A stretch of DNA of 64,000 nt from an uncultured Pelagibacteraceae bacterium (GCA_902563555.1 CACEXM010000005.1:1-64000); one strand, 5' to 3'; shown: positions 31,996 through 43,473, counted from the first letter of the stretch. The notes: generated from the letters alone by a model not told the origin. Numbers and translations are program-made.

Positions 31996-32584
31996 TATAT
32001 TTATTTTTATTAAGAGATTTACTGCACTCTGATAATTGTCTCTTATAAAGACCAGCTTGTTTTTCCACTTTTTTAGCTAATCCAATTACCTTCTTATTCT
32101 TTCTGTAATGTTTGAAATTCCCCCAGCCCTCATGATAAGCAAGATACTGCTTGAAAGCATCTTTTTTTGAAATTTTTAAAATTGTTTCAGTTTTATTTGT
32201 ATACCAACCAATAAAGTCTACACTATCTTTAAATCTTGCTCTTGTGGCTAATTTATTTCCAGTCTCTTTTTTATATTGCTCCCATGTTCCTTTAACTGCT
32301 TGTGAGTAACCGAATGAACTTGATGGTCTTTTATAAGGAATAACTTTAAAAATTTTTTGTCTTGCAGGTTTTGCTAACCAATCGAAGTCTGACTCCATTT
32401 TTATAATTGCAAGTTGAATGTAAATCGGAGTACCCCATTTTTTTTCAACTTTTTTTGTGTGCTTATACCAAAGATATCTCTCGTTAAATATTGAGCAACT
32501 ATTTGAAGTATTTGATGGAATTGATGAACAACTTGTTAACAAAAAAAAAAATAAAATAATTAATTTATTTTTTAAATAAGCCAT
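31985..32584 (-). CDS. Lipoprotein with lytic-transglycosylase (SLT)-like domain
   Basis: Lipobox LLTSCSS; IIKMESDFDWLAKPARQ, SSFGYSQAVKGTWEQYKKETG, YLAYHEGWGNF. Confidence 0.75.
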   Translation of the reverse strand: MAYLKNKLIILFFFLLTSCSSIPSNTSNSCSIFNERYLWYKHTKKVEKKWGTPIYIQLAIIKMESDFDWLAKPARQKIFKVIPYKRPSSSFGYSQAVKGTWEQYKKETGNKLATRARFKDSVDFIGWYTNKTETILKISKKDAFKQYLAYHEGWGNFKHYRKNKKVIGLAKKVEKQAGLYKRQLSECSKSLNKNKYIIF

Positions 32585-32960
32585 ATTTATTTATAATTTT
32601 CTTAATGAAAATTACAACTATCACTCCAAATATATTTCCGAAAAGGTCTTGCCATTGAAAACTTCTTTCAGGTATTAATAGGTGAAAAACTTCTAGAATT
32701 ATCGATAATACGAGCAAGTAGATTATTAATATTTTAGTTTCGTTAAATTTATAAAAGGTAAAAAAACCTACCATTGATAACAAAATGAAGACATAAAAAT
32801 GATTCGATGATATTATAAAGTCACGTGTTATTTGAGGTTGCATTTTAATATCACCATGTAGAAAAAAACCAATCAAACTACCTGGAAAAATATATAAAAA
32901 AATCAGACAAAAATTCAGAAAGTAAAAAATTATTTTATATTTAGAAAAAAATTTTATCAT
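32565..32960 (-). CDS. VanZ-like membrane protein
   Basis: Four hydrophobic segments and LEVFHLLIPERSFQWQDLFGNIFGVIVV. Confidence 0.75.
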   Translation of the reverse strand: MIKFFSKYKIIFYFLNFCLIFLYIFPGSLIGFFLHGDIKMQPQITRDFIISSNHFYVFILLSMVGFFTFYKFNETKILIIYLLVLSIILEVFHLLIPERSFQWQDLFGNIFGVIVVIFIKKIINKYGLFKK

Positions 32961-33003
32961 TAATTATATAGTTTTATTTATAAATATATTTTAAAAATAT
33001 AAT

Positions 33004-33717
33004 ATGAGTTTTTTGATTCTTGTAAGACATGGACAAAGTACTTGGAATCTTGAGAAAAAATTTACAGGATGGGTTGACGTAGATATTACAGAAACAGGAA
33101 AATCTGAGGCTAAAAAAGCGGGTCAACTTATTAAGGAACAAAACCTTAAAATAAACTATTATTATTCATCTGTTCAATTAAGAGCAAAACATACCCTAAA
33201 AATTATAAAAGAAATTTTAAATGATGAAAAAGAATTTAAATCTGCCTGGCAACTTAACGAGAGACACTATGGAGCTCTTACTGGCTTAAATAAGATAGAA
33301 ATGGCAAAAAAAATTGGTGAAAAAAAAGTGCACGAGTTTCGTAGATCTTGGGATATGAAACCAGATGCCCTAAGTAAAGAAAGTCCACACCATCCTAGTA
33401 ACATAAGTATTTACAAAGATATTCCAGAGGAGCTTATTCCAAGCACAGAGTCTTTAAAAGATACTTACGATAGAGTCGTTAAATTTTTTGAGGAAGAAAT
33501 CCAAGAAAAATTGAGAGATACTAATATTTTAATTTCAGCCCATGGAAATTCTATTAGAGCTTTATGCAAAAAACTTTTTGAATTAGATAACAATCTGATT
33601 TCAAATCTAGAAATACCTACAGGAAATCCTTTATTGATAAAGTTAGACAATGATTTGAAAATCACAAAATGTGAGTATCTTGATAAAGAGAGGGCTAAAG
33701 ATCTTTTAGTTTTTTGA
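33004..33717 (+). CDS. gpmA: 2,3-bisphosphoglycerate-dependent phosphoglycerate mutase
   Basis: LVRHGQSTWNLEKKFTGWVDVDITETG, LNERHYGALTGLNK, ISAHGNSIRALCK. Confidence 0.97.
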   Translation: MSFLILVRHGQSTWNLEKKFTGWVDVDITETGKSEAKKAGQLIKEQNLKINYYYSSVQLRAKHTLKIIKEILNDEKEFKSAWQLNERHYGALTGLNKIEMAKKIGEKKVHEFRRSWDMKPDALSKESPHHPSNISIYKDIPEELIPSTESLKDTYDRVVKFFEEEIQEKLRDTNILISAHGNSIRALCKKLFELDNNLISNLEIPTGNPLLIKLDNDLKITKCEYLDKERAKDLLVF

Positions 33718-34384
33718 AAGTTTCTAAATTAGTTAAATGATAGAATTTATTTAAGCTTTCATATCCATTAAGTTGATTCTTGTTTCGTAATTCTTTCCAT
33801 ACTTCTAAAATTGAAAAATTTTTTAAAACATAATTTTCAAACAAACTTTTATTGAAAATTTTACAACCAATATAAATAAAATTATTATCTTCATCTTTTT
33901 GCAATAAATTATCTTTTAATTTAAAATCTCCATTAAAGCTCTTATCAAAACTTAGTTTCTTATCTGCAACTAAAAGAATGCAATTCAATTTATTAGAAAA
34001 ATAAAAATCTTGCATTTTATTTATTTCATTAACGTATTTATAGTTCCACAAAGTATCAGGATTAAAAACTAAAAAATCTTGATCTGTATTATCTTTCACT
34101 AAATTCATTATACCACCGCCTGTGTCCAAAATATTCTTTCCATCTTCTTTAATCTCAATATCTACCTCAAAATTTTTCATTTTAATAAATTTATTTATTT
34201 GATCTCCAAGATGAAATGTATTTATAAGAATTTTTTTTATACCAAGTTTGGAAATTACATTGATACAGTTTTCTAAAATTGTAGTATCCTTGATTTTCAG
34301 CAGAGGTTTTGGAGTTTCAAGAGTTAGGGGATTCAGTCTTTTACCAAAACCTGCACATAATATTAATGCAGTTCTAATTCTCAT
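33695..34384 (-). CDS. murU: N-acetylmuramate-1-phosphate uridylyltransferase-like nucleotidyltransferase
   Basis: ALILCAGFGKRLNPLTLETPKPLLKI; adjacent to an amgK-like kinase. Confidence 0.82.
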   Translation of the reverse strand: MRIRTALILCAGFGKRLNPLTLETPKPLLKIKDTTILENCINVISKLGIKKILINTFHLGDQINKFIKMKNFEVDIEIKEDGKNILDTGGGIMNLVKDNTDQDFLVFNPDTLWNYKYVNEINKMQDFYFSNKLNCILLVADKKLSFDKSFNGDFKLKDNLLQKDEDNNFIYIGCKIFNKSLFENYVLKNFSILEVWKELRNKNQLNGYESLNKFYHLTNLETFKKLKDL

Positions 34385-35325
34385 TTAATTTTTTTTTCAA
34401 AATATTGACTTAATAAACTTTTTAAATCAAAGAATACTTTGTTTTCTTTAATACGCATATTTATTAATTCCCATGTATATGGAATTAATTTAATATACTT
34501 TTTTTTTCCATCTCTCAAAGATAAACGTGTAAAAATTCCAATTATCTTAAGATTTCTTAAAACTGATAATATTTCAAAATCATTTTTAAATTTATTCTTT
34601 ATCAAATTTTTTTGTTTTTTAAGGTAGTAATCATAAAATTTTTTTTTAAATGATTTTGATGTCTTAAATCTTACATCGTCAATTAGAGATGCTAAATCAT
34701 ATGCCCTATTTCCAATTAAAGCATCTTGACTATCTATAACTCCTATTTCATTCCTGACTAACATAAGATTTGATACATGAAAATCTCTATGGACAAACAC
34801 ATTATTTTTTAAACTTAATTTTGATATTAATTCCTTAATTACTTTGTTAAATTTTTTTGAAAAAGTTTTTTTTTTAGAGTTTTTTAGGTTTTCTTCTGCA
34901 TACCATTTGCTAAATAAATTAGCCTCATTGATTAAAATTTTTTCGTTATATTTAGGAATACGATAAATCTTATTTTTAAAATCTTTTATACTTCTATTCT
35001 TTATTAGTTGTATCCTAATCAATAAATCTATTATTTTTTTAAAATGTAAAAGTTTATTAACTTTTTTTTTTTTCAAAATTTTAAATATTGTGTGGTCACC
35101 AAAATCCTGAATTTCTATATAGTTTTTTTTGTAATTTTCTTTAATTAATTTTGGAGCTAAGATTTTATTTTTATTTAATATTCTATTTATTGCCTCATAT
35201 ATAATTAAATTTTTAATTTTTTCTTTTTTTGTAACGACTATTATAGAATTAGTGTTTTTACTTTTTTTTCTGTAAAATTTTCTAAAAGACGCATCACCCT
35301 TTATTTTTTTCAAATTTTTCATCAA
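34381..35325 (-). CDS. amgK: Aminoglycoside-phosphotransferase-fold sugar kinase (AmgK-like)
   Basis: FVHRDFHVSNLMLVRNEIGVIDSQDALIGNRAYDLASLIDD. Confidence 0.8.
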   Translation of the reverse strand: MMKNLKKIKGDASFRKFYRKKSKNTNSIIVVTKKEKIKNLIIYEAINRILNKNKILAPKLIKENYKKNYIEIQDFGDHTIFKILKKKKVNKLLHFKKIIDLLIRIQLIKNRSIKDFKNKIYRIPKYNEKILINEANLFSKWYAEENLKNSKKKTFSKKFNKVIKELISKLSLKNNVFVHRDFHVSNLMLVRNEIGVIDSQDALIGNRAYDLASLIDDVRFKTSKSFKKKFYDYYLKKQKNLIKNKFKNDFEILSVLRNLKIIGIFTRLSLRDGKKKYIKLIPYTWELINMRIKENKVFFDLKSLLSQYFEKKIK

Positions 35326-35328
35326 AAA

Positions 35329-35814
35329 TTATAGTTTTAAACCTTTAATTTGAACTGATCTTTTTTGATAATCATCCTCATATTTAAAAAATAATTCTAT
35401 CAATTTTTCAGGTTTTTTTTGAATAATCTCGGGCCATTCTATTAATGTAATTGTATTTAGATTATCTTCAAATAAACCCAGGCTCTTTAATTCATCATCA
35501 TTTTTTAACCTAAATAAATCGTAATGATTTACAACAAATTTATTCACATCGTATTGGTTTAAAAGATTAAATGTAGGGCTTGTCACCTCTGTAATTTTTA
35601 CTTTATTCTTTTGTTGAAAAGCATTCACGAGATATTTTATAAAAGTAGTTTTGCCTACTCCCATTTCACCGTATACAAAAACTATATAATTTGGTTTAAC
35701 TTTATTTAAAAAATTCTTAGCGAATTCTTTGGTATCTTTTTCAGAGTTTAAAATTATTTTATCACTGTTAGTAGCGATAGGCATTTGGTTTGAATGGACC
35801 ATTAACGCCGACAC
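35329..35814 (-). CDS. tsaE: tRNA threonylcarbamoyladenosine biosynthesis ATPase TsaE
   Basis: [17 protein letters not shown] Walker [22 protein letters not shown]. Start may be the ATG at 35784. Confidence 0.93.
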   Translation of the reverse strand: MSALMVHSNQMPIATNSDKIILNSEKDTKEFAKNFLNKVKPNYIVFVYGEMGVGKTTFIKYLVNAFQQKNKVKITEVTSPTFNLLNQYDVNKFVVNHYDLFRLKNDDELKSLGLFEDNLNTITLIEWPEIIQKKPEKLIELFFKYEDDYQKRSVQIKGLKL

Positions 35815-37054
35815 TTATATAGTCTGCTTGATCTTTAGATAGTTTAGTTAACTTTGCACCAACTTTCTTTAAATGTAGAGTAGCAACCTTTTCATCTAAA
35901 TGTTTTGGCAAGACATATACTTTATTTTCATAATTTTTGTGATTGTTCCAAAGTTCTATTTGTGCAATTACTTGATTGGTAAATGATGCACTCATCACGA
36001 AGCTTGGATGCCCAGTTGCACATCCTAAATTGACTAGTCTGCCCTCCGCTAAAAGAATTATCCTTTTTTTACTTGGTAATTCGATTTCATGGACTTGAGG
36101 TTTAATCTCTGTCCATTTATAATTTTTTAATGCATCAACCTGAATTTCATTATCAAAATGACCAATATTACACAATATTGCTCTATCTTTCATTTCTCTC
36201 ATATGATCAGCAGTAACAATATCTTTGTTACCAGTAGCTGTAACAATAATATCTGCTTGGCCTATAGCATCCTCCATTAAAACAACCTCATAACCTTCCA
36301 TAGCAGCTTGTAGAGCACAAATTGGATCTGCTTCAGTGACCAAAACTCTAGCACCACTTTGTCTGAGTGATGCGGCACTACCTTTTCCCACATCCCCAAA
36401 ACCTGCCACAATAGCGACTTTTCCAGACATCATCACATCTGTTGCTCTTCGTATTCCGTCGACTAAACTTTCTCTACAACCATAAAGATTATCAAATTTT
36501 GATTTTGTAACAGAGTCATTGACATTTATGGCTGGAACTAAAAGTGATTTGTCTTTTTCCATTTTATTAAGTGCTTTAATTCCAGTTGTAGTTTCTTCAG
36601 AAACGCCTTTAACATCTTTTAATAAATCTTTATATTCTTTATGCATTATTGCAGTAAGATCGCCACCATCATCTAAAAGCATGTTTGGTTTCCAATCTTT
36701 ATTTCCTATTATTGTTTGTTTAATGCACCATAAATATTCCTCTTCCGTCTCACCTTTCCAAGCATAAACGGGTATTCCTGCTTTAGCTATAGCAGCAGCT
36801 GCATGGTCTTGAGTAGAAAAAATATTGCACGATGACCACCTTACTTCTGCACCTAAATTGGCTAATGTTTCAATCAAGACTGCTGTTTGAATAGTCATGT
36901 GCAAACAACCAATAATCTTTGCTCCTTTGAGGGGAGATTTCCCTTTATATTCCTCTCTTAATGCAATCAATCCAGGCATTTCGCTTTCAGCTATTGAGAT
37001 TTCCTTACGTCCAAATTCTGCTTGAGATATATCTTTAACTTTAAAATCTGCCAT
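35768..37054 (-). CDS. ahcY: Adenosylhomocysteinase
   Basis: Full-length SAHase: [39 protein letters not shown]-terminal PFKPNAYRY. Confidence 0.98.
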   Translation of the reverse strand: MADFKVKDISQAEFGRKEISIAESEMPGLIALREEYKGKSPLKGAKIIGCLHMTIQTAVLIETLANLGAEVRWSSCNIFSTQDHAAAAIAKAGIPVYAWKGETEEEYLWCIKQTIIGNKDWKPNMLLDDGGDLTAIMHKEYKDLLKDVKGVSEETTTGIKALNKMEKDKSLLVPAINVNDSVTKSKFDNLYGCRESLVDGIRRATDVMMSGKVAIVAGFGDVGKGSAASLRQSGARVLVTEADPICALQAAMEGYEVVLMEDAIGQADIIVTATGNKDIVTADHMREMKDRAILCNIGHFDNEIQVDALKNYKWTEIKPQVHEIELPSKKRIILLAEGRLVNLGCATGHPSFVMSASFTNQVIAQIELWNNHKNYENKVYVLPKHLDEKVATLHLKKVGAKLTKLSKDQADYISVGVNGPFKPNAYRY

Positions 37055-37099
37055 GTTGTGGATCTTCTAACAACAAAGTTTTAATTAATCAATAGAACT

Positions 37100-38641
37100 T
37101 TATAACATTGGAAAAATGACTTCCATTCTTGCGCCCTTTTTGTCAGTTCGATTTGATGCTTTAATAGAACCATTATGTAAATCAACTAAATTTTTAACAA
37201 TATTCAATCCTAAACCAGAATGTTGGCCAAATTTATCTGGCCTATTACTATAAAATCTCTTGAAAATTTTATTTGTATCTTTCTCCTTAAATCCATTTCC
37301 TTCATCCAGAATATCAATGTTGATTTTTTTGTCCTCCGATTGAGATACTTTAACAATTATATTTTTATTATTCTCACTAAAAGATATTGCATTATCTAAA
37401 AGATTTGCAATTATTTGTTCTATTCTATTTTCAATACCATTAATATAGTAATTTTTCTTACCATCATTTTCAAAAGAAATTTCTATTCCTCTCTTGACTT
37501 TGTAAATACTATTAAAATCATCAACAACAGACTTTATAATAGGTTCAATATCTAATTTTTTTATTTTTTCTTTACTTAAAGCTACCTCATCTTTTAGCAT
37601 TTGAGAATAATCTGTGATTAATCTCTCTATTCTCTGAACATCATGACTTAAGATATTTAACAATTTTACTCTTTGATGTATATCATTTGTATCTTGTAGA
37701 ATTTCTGATGCACTTTTAAGAGAGGCTAATGGATTTCTGATCTCGTGTACAAGATCAGTTGAAAAATTCTCAGCTTGTGAAATTCTTTTCTGTAATTCTA
37801 AAGTCATATCATCAAGAGAACTTGAGAGTAATCCAAGTTCATCATTTCTAAGTTTTAAATTCTCAATGTTCGTAATCTTTGAATTTTTTTCTTTAATTGT
37901 TTTTGTGTAAGTGACCAAATTTTTAATTGGTTTCAAAAAATACCTATTTAAAACAAATGAAAAAATTAAGATTACTATTCCAACAGCTATAGCTGTTCTG
38001 ATAATAAATGTTTTTCTTTCTTCAATGGCAGCTTTAATATCATTTGCGTTTTCGCTAATTGCTAGATATCCGATATTTTTATCGTTTTTCATTACATTTT
38101 TAATAGTTGTTAGTTTGAATTTATTAAATTCATCTTCGGTAAACGTAAAAGGTATCCCATAATTTTTAGACTCAGCATAATTAGATAAAATATCTTTTAG
38201 TGATAAATTGTCTTCACTACCAATATTAATATTCTTATCCTCTGTAATTTCTTTTGTTTTATCTTCGTTTAATATATCTAATTCTATTATATCTAATCTT
38301 GTAGAAAATGATCTTGGATCAAGATCTAACGTGTCTGTGTCCCCAATTAATTTTAATTCATTATCAAAAAAAATAACTCTATCTAAATTTTGAAAAAGAA
38401 ATCTTGTAGAAAACAAAAATTTTCTTATATCTTCCTCGATAAACTTAACGTTAAGTCTATTAAGATTATCAATAGTGTTGTTTATAATTTCGATATGATT
38501 AGAGGATTTTTTCTTTATTAAATTTGGCTGAACATTTTCCAAATATATAAATGTAAATAATCCAATTATTGTAAAAAAAATTAAGTTTATGAATAAAAAT
38601 TTTTTTAATATGGACAAATTTTTAAGAAGGTTGCTTAGCAT
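37100..38641 (-). CDS. chvG: ChvG-like sensor histidine kinase
   Basis: Two TM segments, HAMP, FSTDLVHEIRNPLASLKSASEIL (H-box), HATPase GLGLNIVKNLVDLHNG; paired with chvI. Confidence 0.88.
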   Translation of the reverse strand: MLSNLLKNLSILKKFLFINLIFFTIIGLFTFIYLENVQPNLIKKKSSNHIEIINNTIDNLNRLNVKFIEEDIRKFLFSTRFLFQNLDRVIFFDNELKLIGDTDTLDLDPRSFSTRLDIIELDILNEDKTKEITEDKNINIGSEDNLSLKDILSNYAESKNYGIPFTFTEDEFNKFKLTTIKNVMKNDKNIGYLAISENANDIKAAIEERKTFIIRTAIAVGIVILIFSFVLNRYFLKPIKNLVTYTKTIKEKNSKITNIENLKLRNDELGLLSSSLDDMTLELQKRISQAENFSTDLVHEIRNPLASLKSASEILQDTNDIHQRVKLLNILSHDVQRIERLITDYSQMLKDEVALSKEKIKKLDIEPIIKSVVDDFNSIYKVKRGIEISFENDGKKNYYINGIENRIEQIIANLLDNAISFSENNKNIIVKVSQSEDKKINIDILDEGNGFKEKDTNKIFKRFYSNRPDKFGQHSGLGLNIVKNLVDLHNGSIKASNRTDKKGARMEVIFPML

Positions 38642-39348
38642 TAGCTAACATTCCACCTATACCCACTTCCATATCTAGTCTCAATAGCTGAAAAGTCTGG
38701 ATCAACTTTTTTAAATTTTTTTCTTATTCTTTTTACATGACTATCAATCGTACGGTCCTCAATATCTGTATCCTCTCTATAAGCAATATCCATCAATTGA
38801 GCTCTTTCTTTAATTATACCAGGTCTTTTTGCTAATTCTTTAACAAGTAAAAATTCTGTAGTAGTTAATTTATCAGGCAATTGTTTGCCATTCCATTCAC
38901 ATTCCAATTGTGACGGATCTAATTTTAATTTTCCATGAGAGATGATACTTTTATTCTCCTCAATAGTATCCTTTCTATCTTTCTTCCTAAGTTGAACTCT
39001 AATTCTCTCAATTAATACTTTTATTGAAAAACCTCCAGATTTTTTAACGAAATCGTCTGCTCCTAACTTTAGTCCAAGCAATTCATCTATTTCATCATCT
39101 TTGGAAGTTAAAAATATCACTGGCAATGAGGTTTTTTTTCTTAATTTCTTTAATAACTCTTCCCCATCCATTTTTGGCATTTTTATATCAATGATTGCTA
39201 GATCAGGCGGAGTCCTTGTTAAGCCAATTAATGCACTTTCACCATCTATGTATGTCTGAACATTAAAACCCTCTTTTTCTAAAGCAATACTTAAGCTTGT
39301 CAGAATATTTCTATCATCATCAATTAAAGCAATAGTTTGTTTGTGCAT
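38641..39348 (-). CDS. chvI: ChvI-like OmpR-family response regulator
   Basis: IALIDDDRNILTSL receiver, DLAIIDIKMPKMDGEELLK, C-terminal winged helix VKRIRKKFKKVDPDFSAIETRYGSGYRW. Confidence 0.92.
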   Translation of the reverse strand: MHKQTIALIDDDRNILTSLSIALEKEGFNVQTYIDGESALIGLTRTPPDLAIIDIKMPKMDGEELLKKLRKKTSLPVIFLTSKDDEIDELLGLKLGADDFVKKSGGFSIKVLIERIRVQLRKKDRKDTIEENKSIISHGKLKLDPSQLECEWNGKQLPDKLTTTEFLLVKELAKRPGIIKERAQLMDIAYREDTDIEDRTIDSHVKRIRKKFKKVDPDFSAIETRYGSGYRWNVS

Positions 39349-39398
39349 ACTACAATATAAAAATACTAAATTGTTCTAATTTGGGCAATCAAATTAAA

Positions 39399-42173
39399 TT
39401 AATGAAGTGAACCCCAATTATCACCAGTATTTAAATCTACTGTTAAAGGTATTGAAAAAGAATGGTGATCGCTGTTAACAACACTAGTCATTTCATCAAT
39501 AATTATTTTGCTTATTCTTTTTACATCTGTTTTTGGAGTTTCAAAAATCAATTCATCATGGATTTGCAACAGTATTTTTGTTTTTTTATTCTTTTCTTCT
39601 AATAGTTTTTTTTGCAATCTTATCATTGCTAATCTCATAATTTCAGAGGCAGATCCTTGTATTGGAGCATTTATAGCCGCTCTCTCTTGAAAATTTCTTA
39701 CATTATAATTCTTATCATTAATGCTAATGAAATGTGATTTTCTTCCAAAAATATTATTTACAAAACCACTCTTTCTGCAAAATTTAATAGTACCCTCCAT
39801 ATAAACTTTAATTTCAGGAAATTTTGCAAAGTATGAATTCAAAAATTCTTCTGCTTCGTGGTTAGAAACGTTAATTTGTTTTGCTAATCCATATTGTGAA
39901 ATTCCATAAATTATACCAAAGTTAATTGCTTTTGCTTTTCTTCTCTGGTCATCATTAACTTTTCTAATATCAATATTGAAAATCTGACTTGCCGTCAAAG
40001 AGTGTATATCTTCATTATTTTTAAACGCTTTTTTAAGTTCTTTTACATCAGCAATATCTGCTAAAATTCTCATTTCAATTTGATTATAGTCTGCCGAGAT
40101 CAAAGTATGTTCTTTCTCTGCTATAAACGCTTTTCTGATATCTTTGCCATCTTCAGACTTAATTGGAATATTTTGTAGATTAGGTTCACTTGATGCTAAT
40201 CTTCCTGTGTTAGTAGCAGCAAGCAAAAAAGAAGTGTGAACTCTTTTTGTTTTAGGGTTAATATGCTCTGGTAAAGCATCTGAGTAAGTATTTTTTAATT
40301 TTGATATTTGCCTCCAATCTAAAACTAATTGTGGAAATTTATGACCTTTAAAGGCTAAATCCTCTAATACCGCTGCACTAGTAGCGAAACTACCTTTTTT
40401 GGTTTTTTTTAGATCAGCAATTTTAAGCTCATTATACAAAATTTCACCAAGCTGTTTTGGTGATGCAATATTGAATTCTTTTTTAGATATTTTAAAAACT
40501 TCTTTTTGAATTCTTAAAATTTTTTTTTCAAAATTTGAGGATAAAATTTTAAGGAATTTATGATCTATTTTAATTCCCTCAATCTCCATATTTGCAAGAA
40601 TTGTTATCATTGGTTTTTCAAAAAGTTCGTAAACATTAATCATTTTTTCATCTTTAAGACTTTTGTAAAATTTTTTATAAAGCCTATAAGTAATATCAGC
40701 ATCTTCAGCAGCGTAATTTTTTGCTTTTTCTAGATCGACTTCACTAAAATTTATTTCTTTTTTTCCAGTCCCTACTAAATCTTTAAAAGCTATTGTTTTG
40801 TGACCTAAATGAATTTCAGACAACGTATCCATATTGTGTCTGTTTTTCCCTGCATCAAGAACATATGACATAAGCATTGTATCTTCCATCGAGGAAAGTT
40901 TTATACCTTGCTTAAGTAAAACTATAAAATCAAACTTTATATTTTGACCGATCTTTTTAATACTAGGATCTTCTAATAAAGGTTTTAATTTTTTTAAAAC
41001 AAGATCCTTATTAATATTTTCTTTAGAATTATGGTTAAGAGGTATGTAACAAGCTTTACCGATTTTTGAACTTAAAGAAATTCCTATTAAATCTGCTTGA
41101 TGAGGATCTAATGAACTTGTTTCGGTATCAACAGCAAGTTCTCCAACTTCCTCAGCCTCTTTAATCCAATCATCTATTGCTTTTATGTCTTTAATTAAAA
41201 AATAATTTTTATTAGAAATTTTTTCTTGAGTTTGAATAATTTTAGTATCTTCTTTTTTATCCTCAAAATTTGGCTCACCGTAAGTTGAGATAGCCGAACT
41301 AAGTAATCTATTAAATTCCATTTCCCTTAAAAATTTATAGAGCTTTTCTTTATTAATTTGCTTTAATTGAAATTCCTCTGGATTTTTTTCAATTGGAGCA
41401 TCATTCTTCAACGTTACTAATTTTTTGCTAATTATCGCTTTATCTTTATTTTCGAGTAAAGTCTCTCTTCGTTTATTTTGTTTAATCTCACTTGCAGATT
41501 TTAAAAGAGTTTCTAAATCTCCATATTTATTTATTAACTCAGCTGCAGTTTTTACACCAATTCCTGGGACACCGGGCACATTATCACTACTGTCTCCGGC
41601 TAATGCCTGCACATCTATCACTTTGTCAGCTGTAACACCAAATTTTTTTTGAACATCCTCATCATTAATAAATCTATTTTTCATTGGATCATAAATTCGA
41701 ACACCTTTTTTGTATAATTGCATCAAGTCTTTATCTGAAGATACTATTGTCACTTTAGCTCCGACTTTTAAAATCATATTTGTATAAGTTGCTATTAAAT
41801 CGTCTGCTTCATAGTTAGTTAGCTCCACAGATGGTAAATTAAATGCTAATACAGACTTTCTAATATAGTCAAATTGAGGTGCTAAATCATCAGGTGCTTC
41901 CGCTCTATTAGCTTTATAGTCTTTATAAATTTCATTCCGAAATGTCTTTCTAGCTGAGTCAAAAATAACTGCAAAGTGAGATGGTTTTTGTAAATTTTCT
42001 TTTGACTTAGAATCTTCAAGAAGTTTAAAGAGCATACTACAAAAGCCACTAACGGCTCCAGTAGGCAACCCATCACTTTTTCTTGTTAAAGGTGGAAGAG
42101 CATAGTAGGCTCTAAATATATAGCCAGATCCGTCTATCAGGTAAAAGTGATCAGTTTTTTGAATCTTGCTCAT
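39399..42173 (-). CDS. polA: DNA polymerase I
   Basis: 5'-3' exo (YLIDGSGYIFRAYYALPPL), 3'-5' exo (LAVDTETSSLDP), polymerase motifs (DYNQIEMRILA, RRKAKAINFGIIYG, QIHDELIFE). Confidence 0.98.
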   Translation of the reverse strand: MSKIQKTDHFYLIDGSGYIFRAYYALPPLTRKSDGLPTGAVSGFCSMLFKLLEDSKSKENLQKPSHFAVIFDSARKTFRNEIYKDYKANRAEAPDDLAPQFDYIRKSVLAFNLPSVELTNYEADDLIATYTNMILKVGAKVTIVSSDKDLMQLYKKGVRIYDPMKNRFINDEDVQKKFGVTADKVIDVQALAGDSSDNVPGVPGIGVKTAAELINKYGDLETLLKSASEIKQNKRRETLLENKDKAIISKKLVTLKNDAPIEKNPEEFQLKQINKEKLYKFLREMEFNRLLSSAISTYGEPNFEDKKEDTKIIQTQEKISNKNYFLIKDIKAIDDWIKEAEEVGELAVDTETSSLDPHQADLIGISLSSKIGKACYIPLNHNSKENINKDLVLKKLKPLLEDPSIKKIGQNIKFDFIVLLKQGIKLSSMEDTMLMSYVLDAGKNRHNMDTLSEIHLGHKTIAFKDLVGTGKKEINFSEVDLEKAKNYAAEDADITYRLYKKFYKSLKDEKMINVYELFEKPMITILANMEIEGIKIDHKFLKILSSNFEKKILRIQKEVFKISKKEFNIASPKQLGEILYNELKIADLKKTKKGSFATSAAVLEDLAFKGHKFPQLVLDWRQISKLKNTYSDALPEHINPKTKRVHTSFLLAATNTGRLASSEPNLQNIPIKSEDGKDIRKAFIAEKEHTLISADYNQIEMRILADIADVKELKKAFKNNEDIHSLTASQIFNIDIRKVNDDQRRKAKAINFGIIYGISQYGLAKQINVSNHEAEEFLNSYFAKFPEIKVYMEGTIKFCRKSGFVNNIFGRKSHFISINDKNYNVRNFQERAAINAPIQGSASEIMRLAMIRLQKKLLEEKNKKTKILLQIHDELIFETPKTDVKRISKIIIDEMTSVVNSDHHSFSIPLTVDLNTGDNWGSLH

Positions 42174-42219
42174 TAATAATTAATATAGATTATTAAAAAA
42201 ATAAGAGTATTATTATTTT

Positions 42220-42771
42220 ATGGAACTTACCAAAAACATTATCAGCAATTCAAAAATAATCAAATCAGCTATTTTTGTATTATTTGGGACAGCTTTATTA
42301 GCTATGTCATCTAAAATACAAACTCCATTTACTTTAGTGCCCGCAACTATGCAAACTTTTGTAGTTATGTTTCTTGGGATTATATTGGGATATAAATTGG
42401 CAACACTAACTGTTATTTTATATTTGATTGAGGGATCTTTTGGATTACCAGTTTTTGCTAAAGGTGGAGGGATTGGATATATTTTAGGTCCAACGGGAGG
42501 ATACCTAGTTGGTTTTATTTTTACTGCATTTTTTGCAGGTCATATAAATGAAAATAAGGATCCAATAATTGTGTTTTTATATTTATTATTTTCGGTAAGT
42601 ATAATCTATATTCTTGGATTGGGAGGTTTGTGGAGTTATATGGGTTTTGATAAAACTTTTAATGATGTTTTCTCGGTTGGAGCGAAACCATTTTTATTAA
42701 TAGAAGTTTATAAAATTTTAATTCTCACAGTATTATCAAAACAATTAATAAAGATTAGAAAATTTATTTAG
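42220..42771 (+). CDS. bioY: Biotin transporter BioY
   Basis: KIQTPFTLVPATMQTFVVMFLGIILGYKLATLTVILYLIEGSFGLPVFAKGGGIGYILGPTGGYLVGF. Confidence 0.95.
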   Translation: MELTKNIISNSKIIKSAIFVLFGTALLAMSSKIQTPFTLVPATMQTFVVMFLGIILGYKLATLTVILYLIEGSFGLPVFAKGGGIGYILGPTGGYLVGFIFTAFFAGHINENKDPIIVFLYLLFSVSIIYILGLGGLWSYMGFDKTFNDVFSVGAKPFLLIEVYKILILTVLSKQLIKIRKFI

Positions 42772-43354
42772 GAGATCTTTTAGATAAAATTCTTTGCAAA
42801 GTTCTTCTATGCATTTTTAGTCTTCTTGCAGTTTCAGAGACGTTTCTGTTACATAATTCGAAAACTCTATGAATATGTTCCCACTTTACTCTATCAGCTG
42901 ACATTGGATTCTCAGGTGGAGCAGCTTTTTTATTCGGATCAGCTAAAAGTGCTTTCTCAACATCGTCAGCATCAGCAGGCTTAGCCAAATAGTCTATCGC
43001 ACCTTCTTTAATTGCAGCTACGGCTGTAGGGATATTTCCATAACCAGTTAACATTATTATTCTGCTCTCTGAATTTTTAGATTGTATTTCTTTTACAACC
43101 TCTAATCCATTACCGTCATTCAACCTAAGATCGACAACAGCAAATCCTGGTTTTTTAGATTTGACCGATTCTATTCCTTTTTGCACACTCTCGGCTTGAA
43201 ATACCTCAAAACCCTTTTTTTCCATTGCCCTAGCTAATCTTTCTCTAAAAGGATTATCATCATCGACAATTAAGAGTGATTTATTCTCAAATTCACTTAA
43301 ATTTTGCAATGTAGCGCCAGATTTCATGGCACTTATATGGTGTTTTTTTTCCAC
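42764..43354 (-). CDS. regA: RegA/ActR/PrrA-type response regulator
   Basis: LLIVDDDNPFRERLARAMEKKGFEV, FAVVDLRLNDGNGLEVV, C-terminal Fis-type HTH VSETARRLKMHRRTLQRILSKRSP. Confidence 0.92.
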   Translation of the reverse strand: MEKKHHISAMKSGATLQNLSEFENKSLLIVDDDNPFRERLARAMEKKGFEVFQAESVQKGIESVKSKKPGFAVVDLRLNDGNGLEVVKEIQSKNSESRIIMLTGYGNIPTAVAAIKEGAIDYLAKPADADDVEKALLADPNKKAAPPENPMSADRVKWEHIHRVFELCNRNVSETARRLKMHRRTLQRILSKRSPK

Positions 43355-43473
43355 AATTCAATAGGGTATTATTTTCTTTACATTGCCTTACTATTGGATT
43401 AATTGCTCGATTTATTAAAGTTTTTTAAATAAAAGGCTTTTTTTTTGTTAAATTTTTTTTGAGGGGCATTTAT

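Noticed and set aside
37055-37099. SAH riboswitch before ahcY
   Set aside because: The leader is only 45 bp, with a weak GTTGT/ACAAC inverted repeat; no SAH-aptamer core sequence.
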